Of a stretch of DNA of 5,794 nt, positions 1-5,794 are shown piece after piece. The notes under the pieces were generated by a model, which was not told the origin of the DNA, ran no database searches, and was given only the letters and a program-made list of their open reading frames with translations. The position numbers were made by a program, and so were the translations under genes. Origin of the DNA: Ignavibacteria bacterium UBA6906 (lineage in GTDB: Bacteria; Bacteroidota; Ignavibacteria; UBA10030; UBA6906). How positions within the stretch are numbered: the first letter of the stretch is position 1; the number at the start of each line of letters is the position of its first letter. The stretch lies in NCBI GenBank assembly GCA_002451155.1, contig DKBG01000212.1, positions 1,951-7,744 on the forward strand, in the 5' to 3' direction.

Positions 1-17
1 GATCGCCGGACGGCCGG

Positions 18-1892
18 CTATGGCTCCTCGACCTCAAAGTAGTCACGGATCTTCTGCGCCACTTTCTCCCCCACCACCTCTGTCAGCTGTTCGCGCGTCG
101 CGAACTTCACCCCCTGCACAGAACCGAAGGCCTCCAGCAGTTCCTTCGACCTCTTCTTTCCGATTCCTTCAATCAGATCCAGCTCTGTCTGCAGCGTCCG
201 TTTCGTGCGCAACGAGCGATGGAATGTCACGGCGAACCGGTGAGCCTCGTCCCGGATTTGCTGGAGAAGCTTGAGGCCACCGGAGGTCTTGGGGATCAGT
301 TCCGGTTCGCTCTGCCCCGGCTTAAAGACCTCTTCCAGACGCTTTGCAAGTCCGATGACAGGCTGTTCGGCAAAGCCGAGTCCGGTCAGGATCTCCACGG
401 CGCTCGAGAGCTGCCCTTTCCCCCCATCAACCACAATCAGATCGGGCATTTCTGCCTGTTCCTCTTTCACGCGCGCATAGCGCCGGCGGACAACCTCCTG
501 CATGCTCGCAAAGTCGTCCGGACCCCTGACCGACTGGATTTTGAATTTGCGATACTCGCTCTTTCTCGGCTTTCCATCGGAGAATACGACCATCGAGGCA
601 ACGCTATCGGAGCCCTGGATATTGGAGATGTCGAAACACTCGATCCGTCGCGGGAGCTTTTCGAGCCGAAGGTCCCGCTGGAGCGACTGGACCCCGAAGG
701 GGACATAATCAGCCCGTTTCATCTTCTGGATCTTGAGCTCATCGAGCAGGAACTTCGCGTTGCTCGCGGACATGCGCACCAGCCGCGCCTCCTCCCCTTC
801 TGTCGGCGCGCTGATGGCGACCGGTTCCCCCCGCTTTTCACTGAGCCAGGAGCAGATAGAGTCGGCATTTTCCACCGGAGCGGGGAGAAATACTTCCCTG
901 GGGACATATTCAGCCTCAAGGTAGAACCGCTGGAGGAGCGATTCCAGGATTTCGGAATCCGACTTCTGGTCCACATGGGTCATATAATAGTGCTGCCGCC
1001 CGATCATCTTGCCATCACGAAGCTTGAAGATGACCCCGCAGGCATCATCGCCTTCTGCCGCAAAGGCGAAGATATCCCGATCCGTCCGGTCGAGGTCAAC
1101 CGCTTTCTGTTTCTCGCTGTAGGCCTCGATTCCCCTGATACGGTCACGCAGCACTGCCGCCTCCTCGAACCGCATCCGCGCGGCAAGGTCATCCATCTCC
1201 GTCCGGAGGGACTGGAGCAGGGTCTCACTCTTCCCTCGCAGCACGGACGCGACCTGATCGATCATGCTGTTGTATTGTTCCTCCGAGACCAGGCCCTCAC
1301 AGGGCCCGCCGCACTTCTTGATGTGATAATCGAGGCAGATCTTGTACTTCTTCTTCCGGATCGCCTCATCGTCAATGAAGAAATTGCAGCTCCGGACCAG
1401 GAAGATATCCCGGACGGATTTGAGTGCCGCGCGGACGTTCTTTACGTCGGTGTAAGGGCCGAAGTACCTGGATCCGTCCCGCCGGATGTGGCGTGTGACA
1501 AATACACGAGGATACGGTTCATTCGTGATGACAATGTAGGGATAGCTCTTATCGTCTTTCAGATTGACGTTGTAGCGGGGCTTCAGGCTCTTGATAAGAT
1601 TCGCCTCGAGAATCAGCGCTTCGACCTCGGAATCGGTGACGATGACCTCGATATCGGTCGCCTTCCCGAGCATCCGTTCGATGCGCGGATCGGGCGATCG
1701 GGATTTCTGGAAGTACTGTCTGACCCTCGACCGGAGATTTTTTGCTTTTCCAACATAGAGGACTTTCCCCGCAGCGTCCTTATGTTGGTAGACTCCGGGG
1801 GCTGCCGGGAGGTTTTGCAGCTTCTGCTGTAGCGTAACCTCCTCATCAGTAATATTGATGGTCAGTGAAGACTGTTCGCCCCGCCCACTCAT
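18..1892 (-). CDS. uvrC: UvrC, excinuclease ABC subunit C (dual-incision nuclease of nucleotide excision repair)
   Basis: UvrC is recruited by UvrB at a DNA lesion and cuts the damaged strand on both the 3' and 5' sides; it acts in the cytoplasm. The 624-residue product is close to the usual length and has every expected domain. An N-terminal GIY-YIG nuclease (about 30-112) has GVY at 33-35, YVG at 46-48, and R56 and E96 at the known catalytic positions. Four cysteines (C169, C186, C194, C198) match the proposed Fe-S site of the family. A UVR helical hairpin that contacts UvrB lies at about 225-262 (RFEEAAVLRDRI). The RNase H-like nuclease has D421 (FDISNIQG), D489 (VVDGGKGQL) and H551 (RDEAHRF). 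A helix-hairpin-helix pair ends the protein (about 570-620). The ATG overlaps the peptidase stop as ATGA, which suggests translational coupling. This start gives about 14-18 extra N-terminal residues compared with well-known UvrCs, but no ATG, GTG or TTG lies in frame between it and the nuclease core. The stop is TAG. Confidence 0.98.
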   Translation of the reverse strand: MSGRGEQSSLTINITDEEVTLQQKLQNLPAAPGVYQHKDAAGKVLYVGKAKNLRSRVRQYFQKSRSPDPRIERMLGKATDIEVIVTDSEVEALILEANLIKSLKPRYNVNLKDDKSYPYIVITNEPYPRVFVTRHIRRDGSRYFGPYTDVKNVRAALKSVRDIFLVRSCNFFIDDEAIRKKKYKICLDYHIKKCGGPCEGLVSEEQYNSMIDQVASVLRGKSETLLQSLRTEMDDLAARMRFEEAAVLRDRIRGIEAYSEKQKAVDLDRTDRDIFAFAAEGDDACGVIFKLRDGKMIGRQHYYMTHVDQKSDSEILESLLQRFYLEAEYVPREVFLPAPVENADSICSWLSEKRGEPVAISAPTEGEEARLVRMSASNAKFLLDELKIQKMKRADYVPFGVQSLQRDLRLEKLPRRIECFDISNIQGSDSVASMVVFSDGKPRKSEYRKFKIQSVRGPDDFASMQEVVRRRYARVKEEQAEMPDLIVVDGGKGQLSSAVEILTGLGFAEQPVIGLAKRLEEVFKPGQSEPELIPKTSGGLKLLQQIRDEAHRFAVTFHRSLRTKRTLQTELDLIEGIGKKRSKELLEAFGSVQGVKFATREQLTEVVGEKVAQKIRDYFEVEEP

Positions 1893-3901
1893 TTCATCAG
1901 CACCATCTTGTTGGTTTGGACAAACGAACCGACAGTCAGCCTGTAGAGATACACGCCGCTTGTCAGGCCGGCGGCATTGAACCTTACCTGGTAGCTCCCC
2001 GGCGCTTGTTTCTCATCCACCAGGACTGCCACCTCCCGGCCCAGAAGATCATACACCACCAGACGTACCTCACTAACCCCTGACCCCTGATCCCTGGAGC
2101 CGGGTATGCTGTACCGAATTCGCGTCGACGGATTAAAGGGGTTCGGGTAGTTCTGGTCCAGCAGGAACGATTCCGGGATGGAATTCCCCTCACGTTCGGC
2201 GATCGTCGGGCTTGCCGACATCTGCTTCAGGATCCAGCTGTCCGGATCGAACGCAACCGAGTCCGGCGCGAACGGGAAGGGAATTCTGAACGATTGTTCA
2301 CGAAGGCTATCGAGAAGGACGAATGTGGTGTCCGCCTGCCCTTTGGTTGCCCTGAACTGCACGGGCATCCGGTAGGTCGGCCACGCCGCGTCTTGCAGCT
2401 GGTGGATTCGCACCGAGAGGGAATCCGCAGAAAAGGACCAGCTATAGGCATAGACCGGCCACCCCGGTCCGCGGACCCAGGGGTCGAAGAACCAGGAGAG
2501 GGAGGAACCGGCCTTTTGTTCGAACACTGCCTGGAGATCATCAGACAGGGCACTTTTCCCCTGATAGAGATCATAGTAGTCGCGGAGGGCGCCAAAGAAG
2601 AGCGAATCCCCGACAATGCCACGCAGGGTGTGAAGGATCCAGCCCCCCTTGCTATAGACCAGGTCGGAGAAGATGTACTGGCCTTGTCCGACGGGGTCGT
2701 AGACGGCGTAGTTCCAGCTGGAGTTGAAGGAGAGTTTTCCCGTCATTTTTGCGCGAAGTGCGGAGGCACCGCCCACAGATTCTTCCCAGAGGGCTTCAGC
2801 GTAGGTCGCGAAGCTCTCGTTCAGCCAGATATCTTTCCAGGTCCCGCATGTCACCGCGTCGCCCCACCACTGGTGTGCAAGCTCATGGACGACCACCCCC
2901 CTGTTCGTCACATAGTTGCGTCCGAGCGTGGTGAGCGACTGGTGCTCCATCCCACCGAATCCGAACGGGGACACTCCGGTCATTCCATACTTATCGAAGG
3001 GGTAAGGCCGGAAAAGAGCGGAGAGGTTAGCGACCATTTGTTGAACCGTTGGCAGATAGGCCGCGCACGCGGCGGAGTCCGCGGGCCAGACATAATACTG
3101 AAGCGGGATTGTGTCCCCGGCGGCGCGGACGAATGGCAGCGTGCTCCGCGTGAACTTCGACGCGGTCACGCAAATGAGGTAGGTCGCGACGGGATGCGAC
3201 TCCACCCAGTGCCAGGTCACGGTTCCATCACTGTTCGGCGTGACTCCAACCAGGCGGCCGTTCGACGCAGCGACGAAGCCGGCCGGCACTGTCGCATGGA
3301 TTTCGGCGGTCGATTTTTCTGACGGGTCGTCGAGGCAGGGAAGCCAGAAGCGCGCATCGGACGGTTCGGACATCGTGTAGCCAAGCGTGTCAAGGGCCAG
3401 CGGAGAGGTCGAGGGGGTAAACCAGTAGTAGCCAATCCGTCCCGCAGGGCGCGATACGCCGGTCAGGCGGTGGTACCCGATCGTCAGAAAGAGAGTATCG
3501 CCAGAGTCCCGTGTAGTGCCGAGCAACACGGTGAATTGCTGGCCTGCGCTATCGACACGGATCGGAGTGTGTACGCCGTTTACCTCGACCGTGTCCAGGG
3601 AGAGGAATGCCGCATTCAGCTGCAGCGTATCCGTCGCGGCAGCAAGCAGGATAGCGGCAGTCACGCGCCCGCTGAGCGCTTCCGTGGTGAGGGGAAGCCG
3701 GAGGTCGATACGGTAATGGAGGATTTGGTATGCACGCGCGCCGGCCGCGGAGCCGGTGCTGTTCGAGGAGGCATGACGTGCAAACCCCTTTCCTTGTCCC
3801 GCTTCGACAGATCCCAGGACAAACTGCGCCTCTCCACGCGCAGCAGCCATCAAGGAGGCAACGAGCAGGATGTTACGCAGGGCGCGGACGGAATTTCTCA
3901 T
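1889..3901 (-). CDS. Secreted M1-family zinc aminopeptidase with C-terminal T9SS sorting domain
   Basis: Predicted exported metallopeptidase that removes N-terminal residues from peptides. Numbering is from the ATG at 3901 (670 aa). A Sec signal peptide covers about 1-25: arginines 2, 6 and 9, hydrophobic ILLVASLMAAA, likely cleavage after GEA. An M1 N-terminal beta domain follows, including PCLDDP at 188-193. The catalytic domain has substrate-binding GGMEH (316-320, a variant of GAMEN), zinc-binding HELAH (339-343) with the third ligand E362 in WLNES, and likely catalytic Y416 in YSKGG. A short beta domain follows (about 480-560); the long helical C-terminal domain of PepN-type enzymes is absent. 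Residues about 580-670 form a type A T9SS sorting tail (NYPNPFNPS, YDLLGREV, SGVYLYRL, KMVLMK), which predicts passage across the outer membrane and surface attachment or release. The ATG at 3901 is preferred over an upstream TTG at 3922 because it begins directly at the signal peptide. The gene overlaps the transporter by 29 bases and uvrC by 4. Substrate preference is unknown. Confidence 0.93.
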   Translation of the reverse strand: MRNSVRALRNILLVASLMAAARGEAQFVLGSVEAGQGKGFARHASSNSTGSAAGARAYQILHYRIDLRLPLTTEALSGRVTAAILLAAATDTLQLNAAFLSLDTVEVNGVHTPIRVDSAGQQFTVLLGTTRDSGDTLFLTIGYHRLTGVSRPAGRIGYYWFTPSTSPLALDTLGYTMSEPSDARFWLPCLDDPSEKSTAEIHATVPAGFVAASNGRLVGVTPNSDGTVTWHWVESHPVATYLICVTASKFTRSTLPFVRAAGDTIPLQYYVWPADSAACAAYLPTVQQMVANLSALFRPYPFDKYGMTGVSPFGFGGMEHQSLTTLGRNYVTNRGVVVHELAHQWWGDAVTCGTWKDIWLNESFATYAEALWEESVGGASALRAKMTGKLSFNSSWNYAVYDPVGQGQYIFSDLVYSKGGWILHTLRGIVGDSLFFGALRDYYDLYQGKSALSDDLQAVFEQKAGSSLSWFFDPWVRGPGWPVYAYSWSFSADSLSVRIHQLQDAAWPTYRMPVQFRATKGQADTTFVLLDSLREQSFRIPFPFAPDSVAFDPDSWILKQMSASPTIAEREGNSIPESFLLDQNYPNPFNPSTRIRYSIPGSRDQGSGVSEVRLVVYDLLGREVAVLVDEKQAPGSYQVRFNAAGLTSGVYLYRLTVGSFVQTNKMVLMK
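2076..2096. repeat. Three-unit heptanucleotide tandem repeat inside the peptidase T9SS tail
   Basis: On the plus strand the units are ACCCCTG, ACCCCTG and ATCCCTG, so two are perfect and one has a single mismatch. Three heptamers total 21 bases, which keeps the reading frame and encodes RDQGSGV (peptidase residues 603-609). The unit falls in a loop between the RIRYSIP strand and the VRLVVYDLLG strand of the sorting domain. In most such tails as I recall them these two strands are joined by only a few residues. It looks like a short repeat expansion tolerated in a surface loop. The tandem pattern is directly visible; its origin is inference. Confidence 0.7.
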
Positions 3902-4778
3902 ACAGGTGTTTCCAGTTGGCAATGAGAATCCCGGTAAGCACCAGGGCGGCTCCGGCGAACACGGATGGCGTCAGACGTTCTTTGAGGACGATGGCACCCA
4001 GAACCACGGCCACGATCGGATTCAGGAGGCTCGTGAGGGAGAGATAGACCGCCTCGATTCGTTTCAGGAGCCAGTAATACGTGACGAATGCCACGACCGA
4101 TCCGATGATCGCCAGATAGAGGACTGAGAAGACGGCAGCGTTTCCCCATGTGACCTCCCGATCGGATTCGAGCCCCCACCAGAGCGCACCGAGAACCAGG
4201 ATGGCCAGAAGTATCCCGATGAGATTGAGCACGAAAGGGCTTACCTCCTCACCATATTTCTTGACCTGGATCAGGGAGAGCGCCTGCATGATCACGCTCC
4301 CGGCGATCGCAGCCATACCGTACAGTGCGCGAGTGTCCCTCAGGGCGATATCTCCCTGGAAGATGATCACCACCCCGACAAAACCGGAGATGATGCCCCC
4401 CAGCTTAAAGCGGTCGAGCTTTTCCGGCGTCATCAAGTGCGCAAAGAGGGCAACCCAGAACGGAAAGGCGGCAAACAGGATGCTCCCCACGGCGCTCGGG
4501 ATATACTGCTGTCCCCAGTAGACCAGAGCAAATGGGATGCCAAAGGTCAGCAGCCCCATCGAGAGGTAAGCTTTTCGCGCGTCCGCCGTCCAGGGTATCG
4601 GAAGCCTTCGGATTCTCACGATCAGTCCTATGAGGAGGCTCGCGATAAGGAATCGGGCGAGGATCGAGAGCAGCGGCGGGACGGTCTGCAGTCCGAGTTT
4701 GATCGCGATCCAGGTGGACCCCCAGACCGTTGACGCGATTCCGATCGCGATCCATATTTTGATCCGTTCACCGCTCAT
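3873..4778 (-). CDS. DMT-superfamily transporter with two EamA domains, substrate unknown
   Basis: Predicted inner-membrane permease of the drug/metabolite transporter superfamily (RhaT/YdcZ/EamA type), whose members typically export amino acids, metabolites or drugs. The 301-residue product shows about ten hydrophobic segments (roughly 8-26, 33-55, 70-89, 93-114, 125-141, 152-171, 181-205, 213-237, 246-265 and 272-289). They are arranged as two similar five-helix EamA halves. The first helix carries the typical WGSTWIAIKLGL signature. The second half ends with the common pattern LNPIVAVVLGAIVLKERLTP, followed by a last helix and a short basic tail. The ATG at 4778 lies 7 bases after the era stop and opens directly into helix 1. 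A longer frame back to 4823 would overlap era by 38 bases and add 15 residues with no family counterpart, so I reject it. The 3' end overlaps the peptidase start by 29 bases. The substrate cannot be inferred from sequence or context. Confidence 0.93.
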   Translation of the reverse strand: MSGERIKIWIAIGIASTVWGSTWIAIKLGLQTVPPLLSILARFLIASLLIGLIVRIRRLPIPWTADARKAYLSMGLLTFGIPFALVYWGQQYIPSAVGSILFAAFPFWVALFAHLMTPEKLDRFKLGGIISGFVGVVIIFQGDIALRDTRALYGMAAIAGSVIMQALSLIQVKKYGEEVSPFVLNLIGILLAILVLGALWWGLESDREVTWGNAAVFSVLYLAIIGSVVAFVTYYWLLKRIEAVYLSLTSLLNPIVAVVLGAIVLKERLTPSVFAGAALVLTGILIANWKHLYEKFRPRPA

Positions 4779-4785
4779 ACGTGAC

Positions 4786-5706
4786 TCACGAAGAATAGCC
4801 CAGGCGGCGAAGCAGATCGTCATCCGCTCTCCAGTTTTCCTTCACCCTGACGTGAAGCTCGAGGAAGACCGGATGGTCAAGGAATCGTTCGACGTCCGTC
4901 CGCGCCAGTCTGCCGATCTGTTTGAGCATCGCCCCCTTTTTCCCGATCAGGATCCCTTTCTGCGAATCTCGCTCCACATAGACGTCCGCGCTGATAAACC
5001 ATTTCCCTGCGTCGCGCTCTTTGAACTCGACGATATCCACGGCGGTCGCATAGGGCACCTCCTCGCGGCACGCGAGGAAGACCTTCTCGCGGATGATTTC
5101 GCTCACAAAGAATCGCTGGTGCGCCTCGCTCACGATATCGAGGGGGTAGTACGGAGGATGGACCGGGAGATCCCGGGCGATTGCCTCCACGAGCGTATCG
5201 GCGCCTTCAAGCGTGAGCGCCGAGAGCGGGATGATCTCGCGGAAGGAAAACGCTTTTGAATACGATTCGATGATCGGGAGGAGCGTTTCTTTCTGCACCA
5301 GGTCGACTTTGTTGATCGCGAGGTACACCGGTTTTCCCGTACCTTCGAGGCGTTGCAGCAAGGCGATGATCTCCGGTTCATCGGCCTTCCGGGGACGTGA
5401 GCCATCGATCATCAGGAGGAGGATATCCCCGTCCTGCATCGCCGATCCAGCGGCCTGCATCATTGCCGTATGGAGCGCATAGCGGGGCAGGATGATCCCG
5501 GGCGTGTCGAGGAAGACAATCTGGTGTGTATCGGCGGAGAGGATCCCGAGGATCTTATGGCGTGTGGTTTGCGGCTTCGGCGTGACGATCGATATCTTCT
5601 GACCGAGCAATCCGTTCATCAGCGTCGATTTGCCGACATTCGGTTCACCGACGATGGCAACATAGCCGGCGTGAAAGTTTAGCGGTGGCGTGTTCAGTTC
5701 AGGCAT
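4786..5706 (-). CDS. era: Era, GTPase for 30S ribosomal subunit assembly
   Basis: Era is an essential or near-essential GTPase that binds the 3' end of 16S rRNA and supports 30S subunit maturation, linking ribosome assembly with the cell cycle. The 306-residue product matches the usual length of about 300. The GTPase domain has all G motifs: G1 GEPNVGKST (20-28), G2 in PQTTR (45-49), G3 DTPG (67-70), G4 NKVD (132-135) and G5 SAL (162-164). The C-terminal KH RNA-binding domain (about 195-290) carries its GxxG-type loop in LIGKKGAMLKQIG (253-265). The ending NWRADDDLLRRLGY is family-like. The ATG at 5706 puts the G1 loop about 20 residues from the N-terminus, as expected. The frame stays open upstream to 5793 but has no other start codon. 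Only a weak AGGGAT lies just before the ATG. Era is the first gene of the apparent operon within the window, with a hairpin 15 bases upstream. Confidence 0.98.
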   Translation of the reverse strand: MPELNTPPLNFHAGYVAIVGEPNVGKSTLMNGLLGQKISIVTPKPQTTRHKILGILSADTHQIVFLDTPGIILPRYALHTAMMQAAGSAMQDGDILLLMIDGSRPRKADEPEIIALLQRLEGTGKPVYLAINKVDLVQKETLLPIIESYSKAFSFREIIPLSALTLEGADTLVEAIARDLPVHPPYYPLDIVSEAHQRFFVSEIIREKVFLACREEVPYATAVDIVEFKERDAGKWFISADVYVERDSQKGILIGKKGAMLKQIGRLARTDVERFLDHPVFLELHVRVKENWRADDDLLRRLGYSS

Positions 5707-5794
5707 ATCCCTAGAGACGACAAAACCCCGCGGCCTGGGGGACGCCGGGGTTCGCAGTTTCGGTGGCGGCCGACAATTTCTTCCATGCTCATGA
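5707..5794. other. Leader/intergenic stretch upstream of era, no assignable gene
   Basis: Apart from the hairpin, these 88 bases hold no promoter I can support on either strand. No Bacteroidota-style TAnnTTTG box is visible. A 32-codon minus-strand frame beginning ATGAGCATGGAA (5792) runs through the hairpin and ends at 5694, inside era. It is open to the window edge, so it could be a short leader frame, the tail of a longer upstream gene, or chance. The right edge cuts off the information needed to decide. Confidence 0.4.
5722..5752 (-). terminator. GC-rich hairpin followed by TTTT, terminator-like or leader hairpin upstream of era
   Basis: On the minus strand AACCCCG (5752-5746) pairs with CGGGGTT (5730-5724), a 7-bp stem with a 15-base loop that could partly pair further (GGC with GCC). 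It is followed by two more T residues, giving GGGGTTTTG. This resembles a weak Rho-independent terminator. It could end transcription of an unseen gene to the right, or act as an attenuator in the era leader. The short T-run and the lack of a visible upstream gene keep confidence moderate. Confidence 0.45.

Noticed and set aside
4..17. Inverted CCGG repeats just after the uvrC stop
   Set aside because: Only four paired bases, no T-run within the window, and the sequence ends before a terminator could be judged.
219..1832. 537-codon open frame on the plus strand opposite uvrC
   Set aside because: Its codons align exactly with uvrC codons on the other strand, so it stays open simply because TTA, CTA and TCA codons are rare in this GC-rich gene. 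The translation resembles no family and uvrC is unambiguous.
1836..1844. Perfect Shine-Dalgarno-like GAGGAGGTT on the minus strand inside the start of uvrC
   Set aside because: No ATG, GTG or TTG follows in frame at a useful distance; it encodes Glu-Glu-Val and is probably coincidence.
2294..3322. 342-codon open frame on the plus strand opposite the peptidase gene
   Set aside because: Same codon-aligned antisense effect; the peptidase frame has clear catalytic motifs and this one has none.
3902..3922. TTG at 3922 as the peptidase start
   Set aside because: It would add seven residues before a complete signal peptide and lengthen the overlap with the transporter to 50 bases; the ATG at 3901 fits better, though TTG cannot be excluded.
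4779..4823. Upstream ATG at 4823 for the transporter
   Set aside because: It would add 15 residues encoded out of frame within era; the ATG at 4778 matches the normal N-terminus of the family.
5741..5770. GGGGTTCGCAG resembling a tRNA T-arm on the plus strand
   Set aside because: No matching T stem, anticodon arm or acceptor stem can be built around it; the GGGGTT belongs to the hairpin upstream of era.

Overview
This window is a compact, GC-rich bacterial segment with four complete protein genes, all on the minus strand. In transcription order, from right to left, they are era (ribosome-assembly GTPase), a DMT/EamA-family membrane transporter, a secreted M1-family zinc aminopeptidase with a type IX secretion (T9SS) sorting domain, and uvrC (nucleotide excision repair nuclease). 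About 98% of the window is coding. I see no mobile element, CRISPR array, rRNA or tRNA gene.

Organism: the peptidase ends in a typical T9SS 'Por secretion' tail, with an NYPNPFNPS linker, a YDLLGREV strand, SGVYLYRL and a terminal KMVLMK. This places the source in the Bacteroidota/FCB group. High GC together with this style of tail suggests an Ignavibacteria/Chlorobi-like lineage rather than a low-GC Bacteroides or Flavobacterium. That finer placement is inference.

Layout: 5707-5794 is an 88-base leader or intergenic stretch with a GC-rich hairpin followed by TTTT just before era. Era (4786-5706) is followed after 7 bases by the EamA transporter (3873-4778). The transporter overlaps the start of the peptidase gene (1889-3901) by 29 bases. 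The peptidase stop overlaps the uvrC start in an ATGA arrangement (uvrC 18-1892). Positions 1-17 lie after the uvrC stop and hold nothing I can call. The spacing strongly suggests one operon with translational coupling.

The gene products do not form an obvious pathway. Two housekeeping genes (ribosome biogenesis, DNA repair) flank an inner-membrane transporter and an exported peptidase, so co-transcription looks like genome packing rather than a dedicated system. The least expected details are a short heptanucleotide tandem repeat inside the T9SS tail and a terminator-like hairpin so close to era that no promoter fits between them. I do not see a previously undescribed biological system here.
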